Positions 8,095 to 16,283 of a stretch of DNA of 64,000 nt are shown one piece after another. This DNA comes from Prauserella cavernicola (lineage in GTDB: Bacteria; Actinomycetota; Actinomycetes; Mycobacteriales; Pseudonocardiaceae): assembly GCF_016595675.1 (NCBI RefSeq), contig NZ_JAENJH010000001.1:620001-684000 (forward strand). The letters run 5' to 3'. Every line of letters begins with the position of its first letter. Positions within the stretch are counted from its first letter, which is position 1. The translations under genes were made by a program, and so were the position numbers. A model generated the notes under the pieces. It worked only from the letters and a program-made list of their open reading frames with translations. It ran no database searches and had not been told where the DNA came from.

Positions 8095-8949
8095 ATGACC
8101 ACCACCAGGGCCGACCGGGTTCACGCGGCCGCGTACCGGATGCGCCACCACATCCTCGACATGGGCGAGGTGCAGGGCCAGGGCTACGTCGGGCAGGCGC
8201 TCGGGGTCGCCGACCTGCTCGCCGTGACCCACACCGACCAGTTGCGCCACCGCGCCGAGGACCCGGAGTGGGCCGGCCGCGACCGGTTCCTGCTCTCCAC
8301 CGGCCACTACGCGATCGCCCTCTACGCCGCACTCGCCGAGGCCGGCACCCTGCCGGTGTCCGAACTGGAGACCTACGGCTCCGACGGTTCCCGGCTGCCG
8401 ATGTCGGGCATGGCGTCCTACACGCCCGGCATGGAGATCTCCGGCGGCTCACTCGGCCACGGGCTCACCGTCGCCGTCGGCATGGCGCTCGGCCTGCGGT
8501 TCCAGGGCACGCGGCAGCGGATCTTCAACTTCCTCTCCGACGGCGAGCTCGACGAGGGCTCCACGTGGGAGGCCGCGATGGGCGCCGCCCACCACCAGCT
8601 GGGCCTGCTCACCGCCTTGGTCGACATGAACGCGCTACAGGCCGACGGCCCGACCGCGGGCGTGCTCGGCATCGAACCCGCCGAGCAGAAGTGGGAGGCC
8701 GCGGGCTGGTTCACGCAGCGCGTCGACGGCAACGACGTGGACTCGCTACTGGCCGCCTTCGACGCCGCGGCCGAACGCGCACAGCCCGTGGGACAGCCGT
8801 CGGTGATCCTCTGCGACACCCGCATCGGCCGGGGCGTGCCGCTACTGGAGACCCGGGAGAAGGCCCACTTCATGCGCATCGACGAACACGAGTGGCAGCT
8901 GTGCCGCGACCAGCTGACCCACGGCCACGAAGGAGCGCGCGCACAGTGA
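8095..8949 (+). CDS. Transketolase-like protein, N-terminal (ThDP-binding) subunit
   Basis: The 284 residues correspond to the N-terminal third of transketolase. They include the substrate His in LSTGHYAIALY, GGSLGHGL, and the ThDP-pyrophosphate/Mg motif SDGELDEGSTWEAA (GDGE-type) followed by LVDMNALQADG. The C-terminal pyrimidine-binding half is encoded by the next gene, whose GTG overlaps this stop (GTGA). Split transketolases act as heterotetramers; one is known from D-apiose catabolism (AptA/AptB), and others are uncharacterised. The likely reaction is two-carbon transfer from a ketose produced by the dehydrogenase route. GAAAGGAAG precedes the ATG. Confidence 0.88.
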   Translation: MTTTRADRVHAAAYRMRHHILDMGEVQGQGYVGQALGVADLLAVTHTDQLRHRAEDPEWAGRDRFLLSTGHYAIALYAALAEAGTLPVSELETYGSDGSRLPMSGMASYTPGMEISGGSLGHGLTVAVGMALGLRFQGTRQRIFNFLSDGELDEGSTWEAAMGAAHHQLGLLTALVDMNALQADGPTAGVLGIEPAEQKWEAAGWFTQRVDGNDVDSLLAAFDAAAERAQPVGQPSVILCDTRIGRGVPLLETREKAHFMRIDEHEWQLCRDQLTHGHEGARAQ

Positions 8950-9968
8950 CTTCCTCGACTTCCTCGACTTCCTCGACGTCCAAGACTTCCACGAAGCGCC
9001 TCACCACCTCGGCGATGATCGCCTCGTTCGCCGACCCCGGTCAGCGCACCGCGTCCGCGCCGTTCGGGCACGCGCTCGCCGCCCTCGCCGAGAGCGACGA
9101 GCGGGTCGTCGGGCTCACCGCCGACCTCGGCAAATACACCGACATGCACGTCTTCGCCCAGGCCCACCCCGAGCGGTTCTTCCAGCTGGGCATGGCGGAG
9201 CAGCTGCTGTTCGGCGCGGCGGCGGGCATGGCGGAGGTCGGGCTGGTGCCCTTCGCCTCCACCTACAGCGTGTTCGCCGCGCGGCGCGCGTACGACTTCC
9301 TGTGCCTCGACATCGCCGAGCCGAACCTCAACGTCAACATCGTCGGCGGCCTGCCAGGGCTCACCACCGGCTACGGACCCAGCCACCAGGCCACGGAGGA
9401 CGTCGCGATCTTCCGCGGCATGCCGAAGCTGACCATCGTCGACCCGTGCGACTCGGTCGACATCGAGCAGGCCGTGCCGCAGCTCGCCGCAGCCGAGGGG
9501 CCGACCTACCTGCGGCTGCTGCGCGGCAAGGTGCCCACGGTGCTCGACGAGTACGACTACACGTTCCGGCTCGGCAAGGCCTCGGTGCTGCGCGGCGGCA
9601 ACGACGTCGTGTTCGTCTCCAGTGGACTGATGACGATGCGCGCACTGCAGGCCGCCGACGAGCTCGCCCAGCACAACGTCGACGTCTCCGTGGTGCACAC
9701 ACCCACGATCAAGCCGTTCGACGCCGAGACCGTGCTGGCCGAGGTGGACAGCGACCGGCTCGTGGTGACGCTCGAGAACCACACCGTGGTCGGCGGCCTG
9801 TTCGAAACGCTGGCCTCGGCCGTGGTCTCGCGCGGGCTCGGCACGCGCGTCGTGCCCATCGCGCTGCCGGACGAGTTCCTCGACGCGGGCGCGTTGCCGA
9901 CGTTGCACGAGCGCTACGGCCTGGCGACGTCGACGATCGTGGACAAGGTTCTCGGCGAGCTGGGCTAG
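8946..9968 (+). CDS. Transketolase-like protein, C-terminal (pyrimidine-binding) subunit
   Basis: The 340-residue protein holds the transketolase pyrimidine domain (VVGLTADLGKYT; FFQLGMAEQLLFGAAAGMAEVG, with the catalytic Glu that activates ThDP; FASTYSVFAARRAYD; GLTTGYGPSHQATED). A C-terminal transketolase domain follows, ending in a VVTLENHTVVGG strand. It starts at GTG inside the stop of the N-terminal subunit gene. Its first residues after Val are Thr then SSTSSTSSTS, encoded by a 9-bp DNA repeat (acttcctcg x3), which looks like an unstructured tail created by slippage. Together the two subunits form one active site. Confidence 0.88.
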   Translation: MTSSTSSTSSTSKTSTKRLTTSAMIASFADPGQRTASAPFGHALAALAESDERVVGLTADLGKYTDMHVFAQAHPERFFQLGMAEQLLFGAAAGMAEVGLVPFASTYSVFAARRAYDFLCLDIAEPNLNVNIVGGLPGLTTGYGPSHQATEDVAIFRGMPKLTIVDPCDSVDIEQAVPQLAAAEGPTYLRLLRGKVPTVLDEYDYTFRLGKASVLRGGNDVVFVSSGLMTMRALQAADELAQHNVDVSVVHTPTIKPFDAETVLAEVDSDRLVVTLENHTVVGGLFETLASAVVSRGLGTRVVPIALPDEFLDAGALPTLHERYGLATSTIVDKVLGELG

Positions 9969-9999
9969 CGGGACGCGACCTCGCCGCGCCCCGCCTCGC

Positions 10000-11187
10000 T
10001 CAGGCGAGCAGGCCGCGCGCGGCGAGGTTGCGCATGAGCTCGGTGACCCCGTAGCTCCACGGCGCGCACTGCTCGCTGAAACCGATCTCGTGGGTCAACG
10101 TGCCCAGCCCCGGCGCGGAGATGCGCACGACGTCGCCCTCCTTGTGCGTGAAGCCGCCGCCGGGCACACCGCGGTCGGCCACCGGCGCGAACATCGTGCC
10201 GAGCATCAGCACCACCCCGTCCGGGTACTGGTGGTGCGGGCCGATCAGCTGCTCCACCAGATCGGCCGGGTCCCTGCTGATCTCGCTGTGCGCCGACGAG
10301 CCGGACAGCATGAAGCCGTCCTCGCCCCGCACCTCCAGCGTCACCGTGGTGGAGCGGACGTCGTCGAGGCCGAACGTGGCGTCGAAGAGCCGCACGAACG
10401 GCCCGAGCACGCACGAGGCGTTGTTGTCCTTGGCCTTCGGCAGCAACAGCGCCGAGCGGCCCTCGTAGTCGCGCAGGTTGATGTCGTTACCCAGCGTCGC
10501 GCCCACGATGCGGCCCGTGGAGCTGACGAGCAGCGCGATCTCGGGCTCCGGGTTGTTCCACTCCGACGTGCGCAGCACACCCGCGCTGCTGCCGGTGCCG
10601 AGCGAGGACAGCGGCAGGGCCTTGGTGAAGATCTCGGCGTCCGGCCCGATCCCCACCTCCAGGTACTGGCTCCACTCGCCGCGCTCGACCAGCAGCTTCT
10701 TCAGGTCCGCCGCCTCGGGCGAACCGGGGCGCAGCCGCGTGAAGTCGGTGCCCACCAGCTCGCCGATCTCACGCCGGATCTCGGCGGCGGCGCCCGCGTT
10801 GCCCAGCGCGCGTTCCTCGATGAGGCGCTCCAGCATCGACACCACGAACGTCACCCCGGCGGCCTTCACCGGCTGCAGGTCCACCGGCGCGAGCAGGCGC
10901 GGCACGGCGGGGTCCTCCGGCCGCGACACCGTGTTGGCCAGCAGCTCCTCGACCGTGCCGAGCACAGCACCGTCGGTCTCCGCGAGCGCACGCGCGGGAT
11001 CCTCGTGCTCGGCGAGGTCGGACACGGTGGCGAAGCGACCCGACACGTCCACGACTCCGCCGTCGCGCACGGCGACCGGCGACGGCCCGCGAGCCTCGGG
11101 GTTCCACGCCCTGCCGAGAAGCGTTCCGGCCACACCGTCATCGGGCAGCGTGGTCTCGGTGGTGATCGCGTGTGGCGGGAGGGCCAT
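10000..11187 (-). CDS. Fumarylacetoacetate hydrolase (FAH)-family protein
   Basis: The 395-residue protein has an FAH-type C-terminal catalytic fold: WNNPEPEIALLV (metal-binding E-x-E), GATLGNDINLRDYEGRSALLLPKAKDN and PGGGFTHKEGDVVRI. It also has a longer N-terminal domain than simple FAH enzymes. FAH enzymes cleave or decarboxylate diketo acids or dehydrate/hydrolyse 2-keto-3-deoxy sugar acids using Mg2+. It lies downstream of the isomerase-like gene on the same strand (81-nt gap) and faces a TctCBA transporter across a GntR gene. A role in a sugar-acid pathway is likely. The exact substrate cannot be read from the sequence. Confidence 0.82.
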   Translation of the reverse strand: MALPPHAITTETTLPDDGVAGTLLGRAWNPEARGPSPVAVRDGGVVDVSGRFATVSDLAEHEDPARALAETDGAVLGTVEELLANTVSRPEDPAVPRLLAPVDLQPVKAAGVTFVVSMLERLIEERALGNAGAAAEIRREIGELVGTDFTRLRPGSPEAADLKKLLVERGEWSQYLEVGIGPDAEIFTKALPLSSLGTGSSAGVLRTSEWNNPEPEIALLVSSTGRIVGATLGNDINLRDYEGRSALLLPKAKDNNASCVLGPFVRLFDATFGLDDVRSTTVTLEVRGEDGFMLSGSSAHSEISRDPADLVEQLIGPHHQYPDGVVLMLGTMFAPVADRGVPGGGFTHKEGDVVRISAPGLGTLTHEIGFSEQCAPWSYGVTELMRNLAARGLLA

Positions 11188-11268
11188 GACACCTGCTTCC
11201 GGGTCGACTGTCGAGTTGTCCGGATCAGAGCATGTCGGGCCCGTACGCCGAGATCAAGGCCGTCCCGC

Positions 11269-12264
11269 TCAGTGATCCAGCGCGGCGAGCTTCACCTCGA
11301 GAATCCGCCGCAGGTACTCGCGGTTGGCGGCGGCCACCGACAGCCCGTCGCCACCGTAGTGCTCGACGCACAGCGGGCCGGTGAACCCGCACGCGAGCGC
11401 GATCTCGACCGCCCTGCGGTAGCTGATCATGCCCTGCTCCATCGGTGCGGGGACCGCGAAGTAGGCCCCAGTGGCCGGGTCGAAGTCGCGGGCGTAGTTC
11501 TTGACGTGCCAGTAGTTCGCGTGTGGCAGCGTGCGCAGCAGCAGCTGCTCCCAGTCCTCGATCGGCCGGTGCAGCCGCACGAGGTTGCCGATGTCGGGGT
11601 TGAGGCCCACGGTGGGCAGGTCGATGTCGCGGCACAGCGCCACCGCGCTGTCGGCCGTGCCGAGGTAGGTGTCCTCGTACATCTCCAGCGAGATCTCGAT
11701 CCCCGCGGCCGCGGCGTGCTCGCCGATGTGCCGCAGGGACTCCACGGCCTTGGCCCACGTGCGCTCGTCGCCGACGGGGTCCACCGGACCCGGCTCGGTC
11801 CAGAACCACAGTGCGGCGCGCTGGGCGGGGGTCAGCGGGCGGTGCAGTCCCACCGACACCACACCGATCCCGAGCCGCGCCGCCGCGTCGACGGTGCGCA
11901 GGGTGTAGGCGAGGTTCTCCTCGGCGACGCGCTCATCGGGGTCGATCACGCTGCGCCGGGTCACCGAGATGGCGCTGACGCCGAGTGCCGCGTCCTCCAG
12001 CACCGACGCGAGCGTGGTGAGCCCGCTGGTGTCGAGGTCACCGGGCCGCAGCCAGGTGTCGGTGAGGTCGACGTGGTCGAACCCCGCGGCCGCCACCTCC
12101 CGCAGCACCGAGGACCAGGCGCGCGCGCCCGCCTCCTGCACCACGACCCCGTCCGGGGTCACGGCCGGGAACTGCAGCAGCGCGGCGCCGATCGGCCACT
12201 CCCGCGCCGAGGGAAAGCGAGCAGCGGCTGCCAGCGCCTGTCCGGGCTCCACCAGGTTGGTCAT
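11269..12264 (-). CDS. Sugar phosphate isomerase/epimerase-like TIM-barrel protein
   Basis: The 331-residue protein has the AP-endonuclease-2/xylose isomerase-like TIM barrel. Visible metal-ligand strands are ISLEMYEDTYLG (Glu), VGLNPDIGNLVR (Asp), YWHVKNYARDF (His) and LCVEHYGGDG (Glu and His). Relatives include hydroxypyruvate isomerase, 2-oxo-tetronate isomerase and decarboxylases of branched oxo-acids. The ATG of MTNLVEPGQ was chosen over an in-frame start 90 bp upstream, which would run through the candidate operator. The gene is divergent from the GntR regulator and probably first in an operon with the FAH-family gene. Confidence 0.8.
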   Translation of the reverse strand: MTNLVEPGQALAAAARFPSAREWPIGAALLQFPAVTPDGVVVQEAGARAWSSVLREVAAAGFDHVDLTDTWLRPGDLDTSGLTTLASVLEDAALGVSAISVTRRSVIDPDERVAEENLAYTLRTVDAAARLGIGVVSVGLHRPLTPAQRAALWFWTEPGPVDPVGDERTWAKAVESLRHIGEHAAAAGIEISLEMYEDTYLGTADSAVALCRDIDLPTVGLNPDIGNLVRLHRPIEDWEQLLLRTLPHANYWHVKNYARDFDPATGAYFAVPAPMEQGMISYRRAVEIALACGFTGPLCVEHYGGDGLSVAAANREYLRRILEVKLAALDH

Positions 12265-12296
12265 CGTCGACTCCGAAACGTCGGTACGGGAACTCC

Positions 12297-12315
12297 CATA
12301 TCCTATAGGATTTAT
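12297..12315. promoter_or_regulatory. Candidate GntR operator in the divergent promoter
   Basis: CATATCCTATAGGATTTAT contains the perfect 12-bp palindrome ATCCTATAGGAT (12300-12311). It overlaps possible -10 hexamers on both strands (TAGGAT). The same pattern CATATC-N2-ATAGGAT recurs at 13195 before the tctC gene. A GGATATCC palindrome lies at 12371-12378 here and at 13213-13220 there. It sits between the isomerase gene and the GntR gene, as expected for an autoregulated repressor. Confidence 0.7.
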
Positions 12316-12412
12316 CGTGGTCTCAACAAGATCAGCAGCGAGTCGCTCGGGCAAGCCCGGTACTCCGCTGGGATATCCTCACGCCGAAGCCCCCGCCAGG
12401 AGATGAGCGCCA

Positions 12413-13132
12413 GTGACGACCAAGCCGAAGGCCCGCACGACGACGGGATCCGTCGACCGGCGGGCGTTGCGCGACGGCGTCTACGACGCGGTGCTCGAGA
12501 TGCTGCTCGACGGCACGACACCGCCGGGCAGCTCGCTGGGCATCGACTCGCTCGCCCGCGAGCTCGGGGTCTCCCCCACGCCGGTGCGCGAGGCGCTGGT
12601 GCAGATGGAGCACACCGGACTGGTCTCGCGCACGGCGCTCAAGGGCTACAAGGTCGCGCCGCCACTGGGGCCGGAGCAGATGACCGAGCTGCTCGACGCG
12701 CGCACGATGCTGGAGCTCTCCGCGGTGGAACGTGCGGCGCCCCACACCGAAACCCTGCTGCCGGACCTCAAGATCGCGCACGCGGAGCACGTGCTCAGCG
12801 CCCACCGCGTGCGCAGGCGGCAGCAGCAGCACGGGCAGGCCCCCAAGGGCTACGCGGACCTGCGCGAGTACTTCAACGCCGACTGGGAGTTCCACCTGGT
12901 GATCATCCGGGCGGCCCGCAACCGGTTCCTGCTGCAGATGGCCGAGTCGCTTAGCGCCCACGTGCACCGGCTGCGACAGAGCGCCGACCTGGGTGTCTAC
13001 GACCTCGACCAGGCCGTCGCCGAGCACGCCGAGATCATCGCGGCGTTCGAGTCCCGCGACGAGCTCGCCCCGGTGGAGGCCATGCGCGCCCACCTGGCCG
13101 GCGTCGCGGAGCGCTCGGTCGAGCAGGCCTGA
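12413..13132 (+). CDS. FadR/FCD-type GntR transcriptional regulator
   Basis: The 239-residue protein has an N-terminal winged helix (LGIDSLARELGVSPTPVREAL, typical of FCD GntR proteins) and a helical FCD domain with the ligand/metal His residues in NADWEFHLVII, SLSAHVHRLR and EHAEIIAAF. The start is GTG, preceded by AGGAG about 10 nt upstream; a nearby ATG is out of frame. The protein probably controls the divergent isomerase-FAH genes and the downstream tctCBA-pdxA-like operon through the two CATATC/ATAGGAT sites. Confidence 0.87.
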   Translation: MTTKPKARTTTGSVDRRALRDGVYDAVLEMLLDGTTPPGSSLGIDSLARELGVSPTPVREALVQMEHTGLVSRTALKGYKVAPPLGPEQMTELLDARTMLELSAVERAAPHTETLLPDLKIAHAEHVLSAHRVRRRQQQHGQAPKGYADLREYFNADWEFHLVIIRAARNRFLLQMAESLSAHVHRLRQSADLGVYDLDQAVAEHAEIIAAFESRDELAPVEAMRAHLAGVAERSVEQA

Positions 13133-13194
13133 CCTCCGCCTCTGGCCGGAATCCGATCTTGCCTTCCCCTGGCCGATGTCCTACCGTCACCCTG

Positions 13195-13220
13195 CATATC
13201 AAATAGGATCTTGGATATCC
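13195..13220 (+). promoter_or_regulatory. Second copy of the GntR operator before tctCBA
   Basis: CATATCAAATAGGATCTTG (13195-13213) matches the operator at 12297 at 14 of 19 positions, with identical CATATC and ATAGGAT blocks. It is followed by the palindrome GGATATCC (13213-13220). It lies about 40 nt before the tctC start. A CAGGGC/GCCCTG hairpin (13227-13244) then lies close to the Shine-Dalgarno sequence and may modulate translation. Confidence 0.65.
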
Positions 13221-13258
13221 ACTGATCAGGGCTGCTCTGCCCTGCAGGAAGGCTGACG

Positions 13259-14224
13259 ATGAAGTCACCACTGCGCACCTCGTGCTGCCTCGCACTGGTC
13301 GCCGTGCTGCTGTCGTCCTGCTCGGTGCTCTCGGTGAAGCCACCGGTGCCACCGGACTGGACGCCCCGCGGCTCGGTGCCCGTGATGGTCGCGATGGCCC
13401 CCGGCGGCGGCAGCGACCGCTCCGCCCGCGTCATCGCCCAGACCCTCAACGAGCTCGACCTCGGATTCGACGCCAACGTCGAGAACAAGGACGGCGGCTC
13501 CGGCGCCGTCGGCTGGGCCACGTTCATGTCCGAGGAGGGCAACGGCAACACGCTGCTGATCGCCGAGACCGCGCTCAACACGCTTCCCCTCGTGTACGAG
13601 GACGTGCCGTTCACCTACAAGAGCTTCACGCCGCTGGTCATGTTCGCGAAGGACTCGCGGATGGTGGTGGCACGCAAGGACGCTCCGTACAACACGTGCC
13701 CCGAGCTGGTCGAGGCCAGCGCCGACCACCGCGTGATCGCGGGCTCCAGCGGCCGCACCGGCGCCGACGCGCTCGTGACCGGCGAGCTCGAGAAGGCGGG
13801 CGGGACGTTCGACATCGTGCCCTACGGCTCCACCGGCGAGGTGCTCACCGGCCTGCTCGGCGGCCAGATCGAGGTGGCGCCCGCGAGCGCGGCCTCGGCG
13901 AAGCCGTACCTGGAGAGCGGTGACTTCAAGGCGCTCTGCACGCTCAGCGAGGACCGCTACGAGGACCCGGTGCTGGCCGACGTGCCCACCGCGATCGAGC
14001 AGGGCATGGACGCCACGGTGGTCATGTGGCGCGGCGTGTTCGGCGCGGGCGACATCGCCGACGTCCAGCGGCGGTACTGGATCGACAAGATCGAAGAGGG
14101 CATGCGGTCGCAGACCTACCGCGACTACCTCGAGGCCGACATGCTCATCCCCGCGAACCTCAGCGGCGAGGAGTTCGCCTCCTACCTGGACGACTACGAC
14201 GCCCGGATGCGGGAGGTCTTCTGA
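13259..14224 (+). CDS. tctC: Tripartite tricarboxylate transporter substrate-binding lipoprotein (TctC-like)
   Basis: The 321-residue protein begins with a lipoprotein signal peptide ending in the lipobox LLSSC (Cys21). The Bug/TctC fold follows, with the ligand loop MAPGGGSDRSARVIAQ near residue 45 and the second glycine loop IAGSSGRTGADAL. It binds a carboxylate outside the membrane and hands it to TctA/TctB. Its stop overlaps the tctB start by one base (TGATG). The GntR operator upstream ties it to the sugar-acid cluster. Confidence 0.9.
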   Translation: MKSPLRTSCCLALVAVLLSSCSVLSVKPPVPPDWTPRGSVPVMVAMAPGGGSDRSARVIAQTLNELDLGFDANVENKDGGSGAVGWATFMSEEGNGNTLLIAETALNTLPLVYEDVPFTYKSFTPLVMFAKDSRMVVARKDAPYNTCPELVEASADHRVIAGSSGRTGADALVTGELEKAGGTFDIVPYGSTGEVLTGLLGGQIEVAPASAASAKPYLESGDFKALCTLSEDRYEDPVLADVPTAIEQGMDATVVMWRGVFGAGDIADVQRRYWIDKIEEGMRSQTYRDYLEADMLIPANLSGEEFASYLDDYDARMREVF

Positions 14225-14754
14225 TGAGCTCCCCCGTCCCCGCCGTCCCGCGCCGTCCCGTCACGCTCGCCTACGGGGTCATCGCCGCGCTCGGCGCCGC
14301 GTTCTGCGTCGGTTCGTTCGCCTACGACTGGTCCAATGAGGACGGCAGCATTGGCTCGGCCGTGCTGCCCAGGGTCACCGGCCTGCTGCTGCTCCTCGTC
14401 GGGCTCTGGCTCGTGCGCCAGGAGCTCCGCGGCGGGTCCGTTCGCGAAGGCGACGGCCTCGTCGTCGCCGACGAGGACCACTCGCCCGACGAGGCGAGGC
14501 ACATCCGGCGCAAGCTCGTCACGGTGGTGGCCACGATGGTGGTGACCGCGCTGGTGATCCCGATTCTCGGGCTGCTGCTCTCGCTGACGTTGATGACGTT
14601 GTTCCTCACCGCCGTCGTGGAGAAGCAGAGCCTGCTTCGCTCGTTGCTCGTGTCGGCCATGACCTTCGGCGTCTCGTACCTGATCTTCGTGGCGCTGCTG
14701 CGCATTCCCCTGCCGCTCGGTCTGCTCGACCCCGCCGTCTGGAGCGTGCTGTGA
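14224..14754 (+). CDS. tctB: Tripartite tricarboxylate transporter small membrane subunit (TctB-like)
   Basis: The 176-residue protein has four hydrophobic segments (about residues 14-32, 48-65, 97-130 and 140-165), the usual TctB plan with a charged cytoplasmic loop between helices 2 and 3. It is the small membrane subunit of the TTT system. Start and stop overlap its neighbours (TGATG and GTGA), giving a tightly coupled tctCBA order. Confidence 0.88.
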   Translation: MSSPVPAVPRRPVTLAYGVIAALGAAFCVGSFAYDWSNEDGSIGSAVLPRVTGLLLLLVGLWLVRQELRGGSVREGDGLVVADEDHSPDEARHIRRKLVTVVATMVVTALVIPILGLLLSLTLMTLFLTAVVEKQSLLRSLLVSAMTFGVSYLIFVALLRIPLPLGLLDPAVWSVL

Positions 14755-16283
14755 TCGAGAACCTGCAGATCGGCTTCGAGGCGGCGCTCTCGGCCGAGAA
14801 CGTGCTGTGGTGCTTCGTCGGCGTGCTGCTCGGCACGATCATCGGCATCCTGCCCGGGCTGGGCTCGGCCACGGGTGTCGCGATCCTGATCCCGGTGACG
14901 CTGACGTTCTCGCCGCTCACGGCACTGATCATGCTCGCCGGCATCTATCACGGCGCGCAGTTCGGTGCGACGATCACGGCGATCCTCATCGCCACGCCCG
15001 GCGAGGCGTCGTCGGTGATCAGCACCCTCGACGGCTACCAGATGGCCCGCAAGGGCCGAGCCGGGCCCGCGCTGGCGATCTCGGCGCTCGGCGCGTTCGT
15101 GTCGGCGATGGTCTCGCTGGTCGCGTTGATGGCCGTGGCACCGTTCTTCGCGCATCTGGCACTGGACTTCGGGCCACCCGAGATGCTGGCGATCATGATC
15201 CTCGGCCTGTGCACGATCGTCGTGTTCTCCGGCCGGAATCTCCCGCTCGGCCTCGCGATGGGCCTGATCGGCGTACTCATCGCGTGCATCGGTGTCGACG
15301 TCGGCAGCGGCACGGCCCGCTACACGTTCGGCTCCGTGGAGCTCTTCGGCGGGGTGCCGTTCGTGGAGGTGATGATCGGCCTGTTCGCCATCGGCGAGCT
15401 ACTGAACCAGCTCCACCTCGGCATGGCCGCCCCGATCAAGGCGCGGTTCCGCGACCTGCTGCTGACCAAGCAGGACCTCAAGCGCGCCACGGCGCCCACC
15501 GCGCGGGGCACGGTGATCGGCTTTCTGCTGGGCTGCCTGCCCGGCGCGGGTACCACGCTCGCGTCATTCATGGCCTACGGCGCGGAGAAGACCTTCTCGC
15601 GCAACCGCAAGAAGCTCGGCACCGGCGCGATCGAGGGCGTGGTGGCGCCCGACGCGGCCACCAACGCCGCGTCCAACGCCAACTTCATCCCCACGCTCGC
15701 GCTCGGTGTGCCCGGCGGGGCGACGACGGCGGTGCTGCTCGGCGCGTTCCTCGTCTACGGCATCCAGCCGGGGCCGCTGCTGTTCGAGAACCAGCCGGAG
15801 CTCGTGTGGGGCCTGCTGGTGTCGTTCTTCATCGGCAACGTGCTGCTGCTCGTGCTGAACCTGCCGCTGGCACCGGTCTTCGCGCAGCTGCTGCGCATCC
15901 GCTACGCCTTCATGTACCCGCTCATCATCGTCACGAGCCTGCTGGGCGCGTACTCGGTGAAGAACAGCATGTTCAGCGTCTGGGTCGTGATCATCTTCGG
16001 GCTCGTCGGCTACGCCATGAAGCGCCTGAACTTCCCGATGGCGCCACTGGTGCTGGGCCTGGTGATCGGGCCGCTGTTCGAGAAGGCGCTCGTGCAGACG
16101 TCGGTGCTGGCGGGCGACGACGGGTTCGCGGTGCTCGCCACCCCCGCCACGTTGACCATCCTCGTCCTCGCCGCGACGCTCGTCACGAGCCCACTGTGGC
16201 GCGGGCGCCTGCGCCGCCGCACCCCGAACGCCCCGGAGCAGGGGAAAGCCAAGGACCACGCCGAGAAAGGGAGCCATGAGTAA
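14751..16283 (+). CDS. tctA: Tripartite tricarboxylate transporter large permease (TctA-like)
   Basis: The 510-residue integral membrane protein carries the two TctA glycine motifs: GTIIGILPGLGSATGVAILIP at the N-terminus and GFLLGCLPGAGTTLASFMAYG at the start of the second half. The YHGAQFGATITAILIATPGE segment is also present. About eleven transmembrane segments are visible. The GTG start overlaps the tctB stop, and the stop overlaps the start of the PdxA-family gene by 8 bp. It forms the sodium- or proton-coupled channel for the carboxylate captured by TctC. Confidence 0.92.
   Translation: MIENLQIGFEAALSAENVLWCFVGVLLGTIIGILPGLGSATGVAILIPVTLTFSPLTALIMLAGIYHGAQFGATITAILIATPGEASSVISTLDGYQMARKGRAGPALAISALGAFVSAMVSLVALMAVAPFFAHLALDFGPPEMLAIMILGLCTIVVFSGRNLPLGLAMGLIGVLIACIGVDVGSGTARYTFGSVELFGGVPFVEVMIGLFAIGELLNQLHLGMAAPIKARFRDLLLTKQDLKRATAPTARGTVIGFLLGCLPGAGTTLASFMAYGAEKTFSRNRKKLGTGAIEGVVAPDAATNAASNANFIPTLALGVPGGATTAVLLGAFLVYGIQPGPLLFENQPELVWGLLVSFFIGNVLLLVLNLPLAPVFAQLLRIRYAFMYPLIIVTSLLGAYSVKNSMFSVWVVIIFGLVGYAMKRLNFPMAPLVLGLVIGPLFEKALVQTSVLAGDDGFAVLATPATLTILVLAATLVTSPLWRGRLRRRTPNAPEQGKAKDHAEKGSHE

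Noticed and set aside
10090-12954. A 954-codon open frame on the plus strand across the FAH and isomerase genes
   Set aside because: It runs antisense to two well-supported genes and through an operator region, and its translation is low-complexity (Arg/His/Gly). No ribosome binding site fits.
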